Source: Symsagittifera roscoffensis
Taxonomy: Eukaryota; Xenacoelomorpha; Acoela; Convolutidae
Reading direction: 5' to 3'
NCBI RefSeq assembly: GCF_963678635.1
Contig: NC_087069.1
Location: 18,450,660 to 18,514,659 of the forward strand
DNA: 64,000 bases
The position numbers and the translations under genes were made by a program. Positions 33,912 through 43,648 of the stretch are shown in pieces. Under the pieces are notes generated by a model. That model made no database searches. It saw nothing but the letters and a program-made list of their open reading frames with translations, and had not been told where the DNA came from. Each line of letters begins with the position of its first letter. The first letter of the stretch is position 1.

Positions 33912-34714
33912 GGTCAATGTCCTCATTGAATCGCGCAATATTCGTAAAATGGTTACAGTGTCATCGAACAGAATTTACAAAATGCACGAAATTACTTTTA
34001 TCCACGTCACATCGACTCACTGCAGAATATAAATGGCATCATACTACATCACTATAGCCTTCAAATTCTTTCATTAATCTGCACATTGAGGATATGACTT
34101 AAGATAAAACATATTTTCTGACTTCCAGTGTCAATGTCCCGATTAAAACTTTTTCTCTTAGATTTAAAAGGTGTTGGCTTGCAGGACAGTCCTGCCAACC
34201 AACAAGCTAAAATTTTCCTACTATGCTCCTTCCTTTCGGAAATCTTGCTTGTTTTTTGTCCTGAATATTAAAACTAAGAAACTTTGTGGTTAGAAAGAAC
34301 AATGCAACAATCTCCCTCTTCGAGAGATTACTCAAGTTTTTCATGTCACCACAAAGTGATCAGTCTTCCTAAGTGATTAAAAACAATCATGCAGGCTGGA
34401 ATAATTAAATATACTCTTCCCTCAAGCCTTTCTAAATAAATAATAAGTGAGTGTCTCTAAAGCCACTTCAACTAAAACCAAAATGCAAATTTATAAATGC
34501 AACAATTTCAAAACTCAACTAAATGTTTCAGTTTTCAACCACAACTTGGTTGCTTGGTTTCTCACTTGAGTTTTTCACACACATAAAACAATTCTGAGTT
34601 TTGACTTTTCTTCATCATCCCTTTGTTCTCTTCTTTTTCGTCGTTTAGAAGTTCTAAAACTTCTAAATTCTTCTAATTTTCTTTCTTGCTGCCTCTTGTT
34701 TTCTCGACCATTCG
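33912..34714 (-). other. 3' untranslated region of giant element
   Basis: AT-rich noncoding stretch between the last ORF and the PPT. No ORF or envelope-like sequence. Confidence 0.65.
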
Positions 34715-37700
34715 TCAATGCTCCATTTCCTCCTCCTGTGACACGGACTCCGCACTTTCGGTTTCCGTGTCTTGTAGCACGTCATTGACTATCCTGACGC
34801 TGTTGGAAGCCGTCCTCCAACACTTCTGCTCTTCCACCCTCTGTTTACAGCAAGGTAGGGGATCCACGTTTGATTCTCTGTTTCTACAGAAGCTGTTGTG
34901 GAGACACAACGTCACGTTTCTCTCCAAATCTTCCTTCAGCATCTCTGCCTTCTCATTTCCACTACGCTCGCTCGTCCTGGAAATTCTTTTCACAGCGGTG
35001 GTCACTGCATTCCGATGGGTCACGAAAGCTCGCTTGAAAGCTCCTGCCCCAATGTCCAGCTGATATTCACTGTATACTCTGCCATGCTTCGACATATGCT
35101 TTTTCGCATACTCGTACAACCATGCAGTCATGTTAGCTCTGAACCATGGCATCAATCGTTTTCTTGCCCATATCTTCTTCACTTCCATCGGAATGTTTAG
35201 AACTTTGCACATTGTCTCAAAAAGATCTAAATCTTTTAGACAATCTAATTTCCGTAATTGTTCTCTCGTCGGTGCCTCCTGTCTATTATTTTCTCTCACA
35301 TGAGCTTCCAGCCATCGTATTGCCATCATAACTCCCACTATCACTATTGTTACGGGCTGTGATGAATCTGGTAAACCCATGGAGAGCAGCTCTCCAGAGT
35401 CCCAGATCAACATCAGATTACTACGCTTGGGATACCACCAGGTCTGCAGCAAGCAGTGGCAAGGAAACTCATCATGCGTCAACATGATGCTCCTCCAATT
35501 ACGTTTTCCCGAAGCTTCCAGCAATGGTTCCACTTCCATCATCACTCGGTGGATTTCATCATTCTCATCTACTGCATTGTAATCTGTGACAGTTGATCCT
35601 CCCTGTTTCTGTTTTTCGAAGTCACTGAAGTTCCCGCTCACATATCCCATGAACTTCTTTCCTAGTATTGACTCCAACTCTTCTATGGTTCTCTCTGGAA
35701 TTGCTGAGAACATCTTACATAGTAACTCGTAAGACTTTTCAGACATCCTCGCTAATCTCACACACTTCGGCACTGAGAAGGCTTGATCCACAATCGCTCT
35801 TGTACTCTTTACGTCCACAGCCACGAAATGTGCAGGATATCTGCTCTTGCACATTGGAGCCAACGTTGAGCCCACCAAATATCGTGCTCCTGATGGTCTA
35901 CAATAAGTTTCGCTGTGTCTGATGTTCATCTCTGTTTCGATTGCTTCCCTCCATTTTCCTATATACTTCTGCTCAGTCTGCAGAACTCCTGGAAATACTT
36001 CTACGCTGATGGCTGTGACCATCTCATGTTTCTGTTCTAGATTCAATAGTGACTCTAAAGAACCAAACATGCTGTAGAATCCTAGTGCTGTCACTAGATT
36101 CACATCGGTGCTTCCATGGCAATCTGCTATCAGTTCCGTTTCCGTTCTCGCTTTCATCACTACATTTCCAAACAATACTGTCAACTGCTTGTGTTGTTTC
36201 TCCAGGGTTTTCACACAGTCTAGACTTCCACAGACGTGACCCTCTAGTCCACAGACTTCCGCCAGACAGCTACCAGGTTTGACCCAGTCTTCTGGTCCCC
36301 AGCCAGGAAACTCCACTTTATCTTCTCCGTTGCTCTTATAGGCTGTTATCATCACATTATATATGATGTTGAGGTCACGCAGGTTACAGTCTGCATTCAG
36401 TTCCCTCTGTACGTCTTGTGGCGCCCGTAATATTGAGTCAGCGTTGGGACTAGGACACCATGATGGTCTCATCAATTCCCACACTGCCATCAAGCTCGTT
36501 CTCAGTAATTCATCTGAGAATCCCAACCCAAACTCCACTCTCTTGTCGGATTTTGGTACTGAAGGTGCAGTCACCTCTTCTTCCAAGACCAGTCCCAATT
36601 TGGCCTGTGAATTGTTGACGCTTTTAATCGTTACAATTCTGGACGTCCAGAATCTTAGTAACACCGCCTGCTCATAATCAAAGAAGCAATCACGTATGTC
36701 TTCACTCAGGAAAGGATTGTACGCTATCCCTAAGATCCCAGATACATAGCTATATGACTTCTTCTTGATCGGTCCACAGTATTCACTGGATTTCGGCAAT
36801 GCTCCCATAGATTCTTTAGTGAGTCTCAACTCCTTGTTGGAGAATCTCCTGATCTCGTCTATCTTTTTCATGGGTTCCAATTCTTCAGGTTCTTTCATGT
36901 TCACCCTCATCGGTTTACTTTGCTGCATCTCCAGCATTGCTAGTAAGAACAAGGCTTTCGTTCGCTCATCGCCTTCCTTCAACATTTTAACACAAGTGTT
37001 TAATGCAGGTACTGAAATCTGCTCTATCAGGAATCGAATGAAACAGAGAGCGTCTCTCCGCTTCGCACACGCTACTGCTGCTCCCTCCTGGACTATCAGA
37101 TCCCTCAGGTTCGTCATAAGGAAAACCTTTCCTTCTTTTGATCTCTTTCTTTCTTCTGAATCATATTCTTCGCGAGTCAGTCCCATCATACACCAGGCGA
37201 ACCTGAGTTGTAACTCTGTCCTTACGTAAGGTACTGCCACGAGAGCATGTATTCTTGGCGTAGTCCTCATTTCTTCTTCGAAATACTTCAATACTACTGC
37301 TTTCCATGGAAGGCTCACTAACTGCTCTATCGTTTCCGCCTCTACGTCAGACGACGCCAAAGTTCCATACGCCTTCTGCTTGAGGGTGGTGCCTTGCAAC
37401 ATCATTTCCAGATAACCCTCCATGGCTTTTTCGTCTTCCAGGGCCATTACATACCCTCTAGCCGAGTTTCGGTATTCCAACATCTCCATGTATCCACCGG
37501 TGGGTTCATCTATCGACACTGTCTCCGACACGGTTAGTCGGTTGTATTCCACTGGTGTTAGTTGTCCTGCAACACTTCCCTTTCCATGATTCATGGGAGA
37601 TGGCTTGAAGTCCCTCATTTTGCTCTCTCCACATTGGCTGAGTATTTCCATTTCTAACGTTGCTCCAGTCAGAGTGCGGTCACTCCTTTTGGATTTATAA

Positions 37701-39529
37701 CCGGTTGACTTTATTCCCGCCATGAGAATGGGTGGCACCATTGCTATATCGGTTAATATTCTATCTGTGCCAGACAATTGATAATCACCTTGTCCCAAAT
37801 CCGTGACTTCTTCGACTCGCTTCCTTTTCGCTGAGTTACCAGCTTTCATCGATATCTCTGAATCCACTTTCGTCTTTCCAATTCTCCTCGGCATCACTCT
37901 GCTGCCTAACTTCATTTTCATCGCATCGATTTTATCAATCACCATTTTCGATCGCATCGTTCCTCTCCTGGTCCTTGACAGGTACACCACCTCTCCATCG
38001 TCCTGCAGTGTCATCTTGATGGGAGAATTCGCTTCACTCTCATCAGTGGCTGAGTCGATCAATAACTCACTCAGTCTCCCTTCACACTCATCAAGCTTGT
38101 CAAGTACTTCTCTCATCAAGGGTTGATTGAGACCTGTTTTGAGGATGGATTGGGTCCCATAGCTCTGAACCACAGTCCAGACTTCTTCCATGAACGCCAC
38201 TCTGTCCAGCTTACATCCCGTCCTACTCTCGTGTTCTCGGTGATGTACTTCCCATTCTTCTTCGGGCAGCGTTCCCAAGAAAGGTACTCTGGCTGAGGCC
38301 TCTATTCTTCTCCTCCGAGGTGATTCCATGAGGATTCTCTGGTCGTTATTTCTTGAATTGCCAGGAGAGCTGCTCTCCGGCAAATTCCGTTTCACTTCCA
38401 TAAAGGCTGACGGATGCTCCAGTGTCGAGGTGCCTTCATCCGCTGGCTCAGTTGCTTCCAACGTATCCGCATTGTTTTCAAGATCACTGAAGATGTTAAA
38501 ATCCAGGCTGGATGCTCCTCCTGTCGATGCCCTGTCGTCTTCCCTACCAGCTTGATCTTGTTGCATGGGTTCTTCAGTCTGACGGCTTCCACCCTGTCCG
38601 TCATCTCCTTCTGACTTATCCTTATTCGAGTTCGATGGTCCTTGTTCGTCATTGTCGGCTTCTTCATGGAATCTCGGTATGAGCAATGTACCGGCCGATT
38701 TATCTTCCTCTTCTCCATGGACCACTTTGATTTCTTCGCAGCCGAAGGGTGCTAGGAAAGTTCTCGTCTGCAATACTCCTCCAACTTTCATCTCCTTCCT
38801 CACACTGGTCAGGATCAATGAGGCTTCAGGCAATTCTGTCCTGCCTCTCGTTCTCATCGGAGCTAAGCCTAGTCCTTTCCATTCCTCATCAAATCTTCCA
38901 GGCTTGGGATTAGCGGCGTTGCTTATTCGCCTTCTCGTCGCTTGATCCGTGTATGCAAATCGTGTGTACTGTAACACGGCGGCATTTCTCCCTACGAAGT
39001 ATGGATCCATCGTTCCCATGAAATTCCCTACTCTCCTTTCATTGGTTTCGAATGCTCTCAATCTAGGAGTTTGTACTACGGAGACTGCTCCGAGCAGCAT
39101 CCTTCTTATCAGAGGGAATTCAGGGATTGCCTCCGGTAGCTTCTTGTAATCGCCCCAGTCCTTCGTCTCTTCTCTCACTTTGTGATAGGCTGCTGTGAGA
39201 CAAGGCACTCTGGTCATTTCACCATTCGTTTTGTCATAGGGCCTCAGATTCCAAAGCTTTGGAAACACCTCGATGTGCCCTCTTTCTACTTCTCCCATGC
39301 GGTCACAGAAGTGATCGTCAAAATTGATGACTGTCATCTCTGGCTCCGATATTTTCGCAAATAACAGATCTTCACTCATGAGCTCTCGCAATGCGTGCTG
39401 CTCGCACCAGTTCAGTGTACTACCGTCCACTGCCGATATGAGGTTCAGGTGCAGCACCGACCTCCTATATGCTTCCACTTTAACGTCAGGGAACGCAAAG
39501 GTGACTGCTGGTCCATAGATCACTGTCAC
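34715..39529 (-). CDS. Giant-element accessory protein, C-terminal part (1604 codons, unknown function)
   Basis: A single open frame of 1604 codons whose first possible start (GTG at 39529) overlaps the stop of the preceding ORF. The frame is probably the continuation of that ORF after a frameshift. I recognise no catalytic domain. Visible: a compact N-terminal part (1-270) starting TVIYGPAVTFAFPDVKVEAY, an acidic, Gln/Ser-rich linker (about 275-390), a basic patch SAKRKRVEEV near 590 (possible nuclear signal), long helical segments, a Cys-containing stretch CGLEGHVCGSLDC near 1135, and a C-terminal helical block LFETMCKVLNIPMEV..PWFRANMTAWLY near 1450-1500. No signal peptide or membrane segment, so not an envelope protein. 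The C-terminal block is conserved in the divergent fragment at 3950-4448, indicating past selection. No reverse-transcriptase motif set is present. Confidence 0.85.
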   Translation of the reverse strand: MTVIYGPAVTFAFPDVKVEAYRRSVLHLNLISAVDGSTLNWCEQHALRELMSEDLLFAKISEPEMTVINFDDHFCDRMGEVERGHIEVFPKLWNLRPYDKTNGEMTRVPCLTAAYHKVREETKDWGDYKKLPEAIPEFPLIRRMLLGAVSVVQTPRLRAFETNERRVGNFMGTMDPYFVGRNAAVLQYTRFAYTDQATRRRISNAANPKPGRFDEEWKGLGLAPMRTRGRTELPEASLILTSVRKEMKVGGVLQTRTFLAPFGCEEIKVVHGEEEDKSAGTLLIPRFHEEADNDEQGPSNSNKDKSEGDDGQGGSRQTEEPMQQDQAGREDDRASTGGASSLDFNIFSDLENNADTLEATEPADEGTSTLEHPSAFMEVKRNLPESSSPGNSRNNDQRILMESPRRRRIEASARVPFLGTLPEEEWEVHHREHESRTGCKLDRVAFMEEVWTVVQSYGTQSILKTGLNQPLMREVLDKLDECEGRLSELLIDSATDESEANSPIKMTLQDDGEVVYLSRTRRGTMRSKMVIDKIDAMKMKLGSRVMPRRIGKTKVDSEISMKAGNSAKRKRVEEVTDLGQGDYQLSGTDRILTDIAMVPPILMAGIKSTGYKSKRSDRTLTGATLEMEILSQCGESKMRDFKPSPMNHGKGSVAGQLTPVEYNRLTVSETVSIDEPTGGYMEMLEYRNSARGYVMALEDEKAMEGYLEMMLQGTTLKQKAYGTLASSDVEAETIEQLVSLPWKAVVLKYFEEEMRTTPRIHALVAVPYVRTELQLRFAWCMMGLTREEYDSEERKRSKEGKVFLMTNLRDLIVQEGAAVACAKRRDALCFIRFLIEQISVPALNTCVKMLKEGDERTKALFLLAMLEMQQSKPMRVNMKEPEELEPMKKIDEIRRFSNKELRLTKESMGALPKSSEYCGPIKKKSYSYVSGILGIAYNPFLSEDIRDCFFDYEQAVLLRFWTSRIVTIKSVNNSQAKLGLVLEEEVTAPSVPKSDKRVEFGLGFSDELLRTSLMAVWELMRPSWCPSPNADSILRAPQDVQRELNADCNLRDLNIIYNVMITAYKSNGEDKVEFPGWGPEDWVKPGSCLAEVCGLEGHVCGSLDCVKTLEKQHKQLTVLFGNVVMKARTETELIADCHGSTDVNLVTALGFYSMFGSLESLLNLEQKHEMVTAISVEVFPGVLQTEQKYIGKWREAIETEMNIRHSETYCRPSGARYLVGSTLAPMCKSRYPAHFVAVDVKSTRAIVDQAFSVPKCVRLARMSEKSYELLCKMFSAIPERTIEELESILGKKFMGYVSGNFSDFEKQKQGGSTVTDYNAVDENDEIHRVMMEVEPLLEASGKRNWRSIMLTHDEFPCHCLLQTWWYPKRSNLMLIWDSGELLSMGLPDSSQPVTIVIVGVMMAIRWLEAHVRENNRQEAPTREQLRKLDCLKDLDLFETMCKVLNIPMEVKKIWARKRLMPWFRANMTAWLYEYAKKHMSKHGRVYSEYQLDIGAGAFKRAFVTHRNAVTTAVKRISRTSERSGNEKAEMLKEDLERNVTLCLHNSFCRNRESNVDPLPCCKQRVEEQKCWRTASNSVRIVNDVLQDTETESAESVSQEEEMEH

Positions 39530-42165
39530 GAACTCCGTGACTCCTCTGAATGCGCCATGGGATCGATTCTCATAGCTAAGCTCAAATCTGTTAATAGCGG
39601 CATGCCTCCAACATGTCGTCTAACATCTTCCTCTCTTTCAATTGTCTCGTCTTCTCCGGTTCCAAAGCGATTTTGCTGCGAGAGATACTGGATAAGAGTG
39701 TGTCTCAGGTCTTTTATTTTGTTCCACGAGTCCGTGGATTTCTTCATATCCAGATTCCTCACTCTCTCTTTCATCTGCTCTGGACAACGTGCCAGTTTCA
39801 TCAGTCCTCCCAAGTTTCCGTGGGTTATTGCGATCAATGTCAGAAGTCCATCTAGTCGCAGGTTCTGTATTCCATCCGTAAGCAGTATCGCCGGTCCTTT
39901 TACGAAACTCTCCGCTCCGAACGTCACGAACAAGGCTATTAATTCCACTATCGATACTTTCACTACTGCTTGGAGGAATTCCTTTATCAAATAGTGCGAG
40001 ACTTTCGGGTAAACTTTTGCCAAGAAGGACGCGGTCCATCCGGCTCCCAACCCTTCTAGCATGCTGTCTGTCCTTTCAAATCCCTCCTGTCCCTTCACTT
40101 CCTGGGTCCAGAAGGTTTCCAGAGTAATCTGACACATTCTGTTCACGAACTCAGCTGTCTTTTCTCCGGCATTTTCCGCCAGGTTCACCTCCTTCAACAA
40201 GTAGGAGTGTATCTTAGTGATCATTACTGGGCCTTGCTGAAAAGCATCTGCACCCAATGCCGCTACTCTAGGATTCAGGTGTAGCCACTGGTTTGCTTCC
40301 GGCTTGGTTCTCAGCACCATCGCTTCCAGATGAGCTCTCGTCTCCAGTGAATTCTTTCTTCTCGTGTCTTCACTCGCCACTTCCATTGCTCGGAACCACA
40401 AGTCGTTGGACATTGCCGTGATCACTCGATGGTCGTCATCTATTCCTGGTTTCAGTTTGAGTTGCCGACTGAAGTTGGACAGTTCCAACCCCAGCACTTC
40501 GTCCAACACCAACATGTGTAGCGCGTGGTCCTTGAACCCTCTCATCGCGTTTGAGATATCTGACCATACTGCAGGCAGTTCAGCCTTAAGTGGCCTCAGG
40601 TTCTCCATTTCTATCATGCGATTCGGGGCTGATATGATCACATCATATTTTCCCTCCGAAAGTAAGGCTACCATTGCATACACAAATTTCAGTCCATCCG
40701 GGAGATGTGCATATCCCGGAGACAACGCAAATACTACTCTCAACGTCACTTTATTGAATGATCCCTCCTTCGTCGCGTCCACCACTTCACCCATCGACTC
40801 CAGGATGTCTTTTATTGCTGGCCATACTGCGTTTTCTGCTGTTGCAGAATCTCTGAGCCTGCTCAGAAAACCTCTACTGTGCAGATGGTCATTGATGCCA
40901 GCAAACACAATCGTTATCGGGTTCATTTCTGTCTGCCTTTGTACCCCTATAGCCAATGACACTGATTGCAATAGGTCTAGGTCAACTGCGGCCAGCATTA
41001 TGACGTCCGGCCAAAACAAAGACTTAGAGGTGTACACGAACTCTGAATTCGCTACTACCATGATTTTGGCCTTTCTCATCTCTGCTTTGTCGTAGGCGGC
41101 GAAGATGGTCTCATCTTTCTTTATCGCTGTCAATCCGCCATATCTCTGGGCATCACCATCTTGGTTCACTAGTTTTGGGTACACTCTCTCCTTCACATGA
41201 CCAGGTGGTGTCGTCAATTGCCTAAATATCTTCACGTGTTGTCCAATCGGCGCTCTCGCCGTCAGGAATCTTCCTGGTCTTTCTTCACGATTCCTCTCAT
41301 CATGGTTCAATCTCACATCTTGCAACGGTCTTGCATTCACAGGTCCCATTGTATTGTTGGAAGGCAGTCCCTCCAAATCGGCAAACCTCAAGGCCGTCGT
41401 GGAGCTGAAATTTATGCTAGCGGCTATCAACCAGTCTACGCCGGTTATCGAGTACAATCTGCTGACGGATAGCGTCGCTCCATTCAGCATCCTCCTCGCA
41501 TCTTCGATGAAGCTCACTCTCTGTAGGTCCAGCTTCATTAGTTCGTTTTTGTACATATGCCAAGGAGATGGTATGGATCGCGACCACATCAATGAGCCTC
41601 TGCTCGGTCTCTCCTCTCGACTGGTACTCGTCGTCTCCGATCTAGTCTCCGATCTAGATGTGCCTGCTACTTCTTCGATTGGTTGGTTGACAGGTCCTAT
41701 CCTTCTCCTAGGATGAATTGTCCTCCTCATCGGTGCTTCTCCCAACCGATCCTGTACGTCTGTTCTTCGACCTGGTTCACTGGAGCTTTGTTGCCGGTAA
41801 TTTGTGACGCCTGGGACCGTACCCAAGCGTGTTTCCAGGTTAGGAGGCACAAAGGTGGTGATCACCGTATCACTCACCGTTCCTTCTTCCTTCAGCACTC
41901 CTGTGTCAAAGAGTTCTGCTTCCAGCTCATCCAACCGTTCTTGGAAGACTCGATTCAACCAAGCTTGTCCTTCGACACTGTCGAAGTGGATGCCATCTGT
42001 GGTCAGTCTGGCTTGATCCATGGCTCTCAATTCATGTTCAATGTCCATGAGGATCATTCTTCCGGCATTTCGATTTGCTAGGTTTCTCAAGATGTTGTTC
42101 CATCTCATGACTCCCTCGTTGTGCCTTCTTCCTGATGCTGTCAGGCTTCTTGCGTTCATTGGCAC
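39526..42165 (-). CDS. Giant-element accessory protein, middle part (879 codons): end of SGNH hydrolase plus second SGNH-like region
   Basis: Open frame of 879 codons. Its first 60 residues complete the SGNH hydrolase begun in the previous frame: a beta strand just upstream of the apparent start and TTDGIHFD near residue 57, the catalytic Asp-x-x-His block V. A basic, Ser/Arg-rich linker follows (about 100-190). Around 370-540 a second region has an SGNH-like rhythm: IMVVANSEF where GDS would be, FAGINDHLHSRG like the GxND block III, and a strand KYDVIISAPNRM; the Ser motif is changed, so activity is doubtful. The remaining 340 residues are helical and unrecognised (LSNFSRQLKLKPGIDDDHRV; GLGAGWTASFLAKVYPKVSH). 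The apparent ATG at 42165 is inside the SGNH fold and is not the natural start. Confidence 0.8.
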   Translation of the reverse strand: MPMNARSLTASGRRHNEGVMRWNNILRNLANRNAGRMILMDIEHELRAMDQARLTTDGIHFDSVEGQAWLNRVFQERLDELEAELFDTGVLKEEGTVSDTVITTFVPPNLETRLGTVPGVTNYRQQSSSEPGRRTDVQDRLGEAPMRRTIHPRRRIGPVNQPIEEVAGTSRSETRSETTSTSREERPSRGSLMWSRSIPSPWHMYKNELMKLDLQRVSFIEDARRMLNGATLSVSRLYSITGVDWLIAASINFSSTTALRFADLEGLPSNNTMGPVNARPLQDVRLNHDERNREERPGRFLTARAPIGQHVKIFRQLTTPPGHVKERVYPKLVNQDGDAQRYGGLTAIKKDETIFAAYDKAEMRKAKIMVVANSEFVYTSKSLFWPDVIMLAAVDLDLLQSVSLAIGVQRQTEMNPITIVFAGINDHLHSRGFLSRLRDSATAENAVWPAIKDILESMGEVVDATKEGSFNKVTLRVVFALSPGYAHLPDGLKFVYAMVALLSEGKYDVIISAPNRMIEMENLRPLKAELPAVWSDISNAMRGFKDHALHMLVLDEVLGLELSNFSRQLKLKPGIDDDHRVITAMSNDLWFRAMEVASEDTRRKNSLETRAHLEAMVLRTKPEANQWLHLNPRVAALGADAFQQGPVMITKIHSYLLKEVNLAENAGEKTAEFVNRMCQITLETFWTQEVKGQEGFERTDSMLEGLGAGWTASFLAKVYPKVSHYLIKEFLQAVVKVSIVELIALFVTFGAESFVKGPAILLTDGIQNLRLDGLLTLIAITHGNLGGLMKLARCPEQMKERVRNLDMKKSTDSWNKIKDLRHTLIQYLSQQNRFGTGEDETIEREEDVRRHVGGMPLLTDLSLAMRIDPMAHSEESRSS

Positions 42166-42988
42166 CGTGCAAACGGTCAGTACCGCGCAACTGAACTTCT
42201 GCCAGAGAGTAGTGAACCATCATTGATTCCCACAGTGCTTCCTGCTCATCTGATCCTCTGGAGATATCATTCGTCCCAACTAAGATCATCACATTGGGTA
42301 TCTTCCCTGGATTCATCAGCTCCACCATGCGATATAATTGGGCAATCGTCGCGCCTCCAAAGGCCATCACCGTGGTGACCCATGAGGTCCTCAAATTCGA
42401 CAGCACTCTGACTAAGCTGTCTCCCAATATCAGGTGAGATGTCCCGAGTGGTGGTTGCTGCAGGTTCACAGCCGGGCTCCAGGTAGCTCGATTGAAGCAG
42501 GCCCTCGGATCTGTCTCCGGAACTCCCGTGAAATTATACTTCAATTGATTATTCTTCTGCACGTCTATTACACGAGACACTTTCTTCGCTGGCATCTTCC
42601 TTACTTTCCTCTCTGGGATTCTCGAGTTCCCCATGAGTGGTGTCACTTTACTCATCCCTTGTCTGATTACTGTCTGGGAGAGTTGTACTCTGCCCGTATC
42701 GTCAATCGTTCCATAGGGTGCAGTCACCCCGGAACCTGGTGCATTCTTGTTAGCGACCAATCGTCCAGCTGTCTCTATCAGTTTTCTCACCGTCTGTTCT
42801 ACGACGGGGTCACCCAAGGTGTCGCTAGGATCCGGGATCGTTACTCGATTTGTCTCCACTGGAGGTCGTGTCTCCGTTGTTTGACTCATTTCTCGAGGCG
42901 TCAAGAGCTCCATCGGGGACTGCCCACGAGGAATATCCCTTGCAGGTATTACTTTCTCCACGGCCGTTGTCAACGCCACCTGCTCCAA
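42038..42988 (-). CDS. Giant-element accessory protein: SGNH/GDSL hydrolase, N-terminal part
   Basis: In the same frame as the coiled-coil ORF upstream, separated only by TAG at 43028-43030. After a charged linker (1-175) an SGNH hydrolase begins: SHLILGDSLVRVL near residue 188 (block I, nucleophile Ser), MAFGGATIAQLYRM (block II Gly), NVMILVGTNDISRG near 235 (block III Asn). Block V (Asp/His) is in the next frame at about 41990-42010. The real coding path leaves this frame between about 42170 and 42235; the last 50 or so residues (HGANERKKPDSIRKK..) are out-of-frame text. SGNH proteins are esterases, lipases or deacetylases; related esterase domains are known in ORF1 of CR1-type LINEs. Substrate here unknown. 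Confidence 0.8.
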   Translation of the reverse strand: MEQVALTTAVEKVIPARDIPRGQSPMELLTPREMSQTTETRPPVETNRVTIPDPSDTLGDPVVEQTVRKLIETAGRLVANKNAPGSGVTAPYGTIDDTGRVQLSQTVIRQGMSKVTPLMGNSRIPERKVRKMPAKKVSRVIDVQKNNQLKYNFTGVPETDPRACFNRATWSPAVNLQQPPLGTSHLILGDSLVRVLSNLRTSWVTTVMAFGGATIAQLYRMVELMNPGKIPNVMILVGTNDISRGSDEQEALWESMMVHYSLAEVQLRGTDRLHGANERKKPDSIRKKAQRGSHEMEQHLEKPSKSKCRKNDPHGH

Positions 42989-43030
42989 TCGCTCTTTGTA
43001 TTCCTGCCTTAAGCGTTCGATCTCTTGACC

Positions 43031-43648
43031 CTACTTTTTGTTGCAGTCTTCAAACAACTTTCTCCACATGTCCCGGTCTTCTTCCATCGCCAGCATGGTC
43101 TTCGTCATATCGTCTAACTCCTTCTTCGTACTTCTCAGCTGATCGTTCATCTCGTCCAGATCTTGTATGGTTTGGTTCGTTTGAACCTTCTGTGTTACTT
43201 TCGCCCTTTTTGGTGGCACAGCTGCTCTCAGTGGTGAACCAGACGAGGTCGCCTCGCTGTTCATCTCCAGATGCATTCTCTTCAGCCCAGGTTTAGGCTT
43301 AGAGGGCATTGGCATCTCACCTGGTTGGTAAGTCCTAGAACTTCCCAATCCAGGCTCATTCGCCAAGTCACTCCCTGAGAGAGCCCCGTTTCTCCACCTC
43401 ATCACTCTCATGTTCGGGCGGTCTAGTACTCCTCTTTCTCCATATGCTGCCATCAACAGGACTTCCGTGGGGCGGTCCCCACGGTTGTCGTGCCCCAAGA
43501 TGTTGATCAGGGCGGTCAGCAACATGACCACCTCTGGGTCCTCCAGAGCGAAGTCTCGTTCGATCAGCCGACGATAGATCGCATCTACCATCGGTCCTAC
43601 ATATGCCTCTGCCAGGTCCATCAATTCATCCAGGTTGAAATTGTCCAT
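43031..43648 (-). CDS. Giant-element accessory protein, N-terminal part (coiled coil)
   Basis: ATG at 43648 starts MDNFNLDELMDLAEAYVGPM, a helical acidic head (1-90), then a Gly/Pro/Ser linker with a basic patch PPKRAKV (about 150) and a C-terminal coiled coil (IQDLDEMNDQLRSTKKELDD). The coiled coil continues past the TAG stop in the same frame (GQEIERLRQEYKERLEQ), so the stop interrupts one helix. This is the first ATG after the end of pol (gap 381 bp), so the accessory product was probably made from its own start, perhaps through a spliced or subgenomic RNA. Confidence 0.8.
   Translation of the reverse strand: MDNFNLDELMDLAEAYVGPMVDAIYRRLIERDFALEDPEVVMLLTALINILGHDNRGDRPTEVLLMAAYGERGVLDRPNMRVMRWRNGALSGSDLANEPGLGSSRTYQPGEMPMPSKPKPGLKRMHLEMNSEATSSGSPLRAAVPPKRAKVTQKVQTNQTIQDLDEMNDQLRSTKKELDDMTKTMLAMEEDRDMWRKLFEDCNKK

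Noticed and set aside
39260..39420. NFDDHF in the 1604-codon ORF as a possible RT catalytic box
   Set aside because: No other RT motif surrounds it, and the pre-RT segment and its deletion are clearly located near 47.2 kb.
34715..39529. Accessory ORF as a retroviral envelope
   Set aside because: No signal peptide, furin site, fusion segment or membrane anchor is visible, and the N-terminal part carries SGNH motifs.
34686..43296. Many plus-strand ORFs opposite the accessory genes and pol (for example 40364-41095, 44072-44800)
   Set aside because: Antisense shadows; domains and conserved motifs lie on the minus strand.
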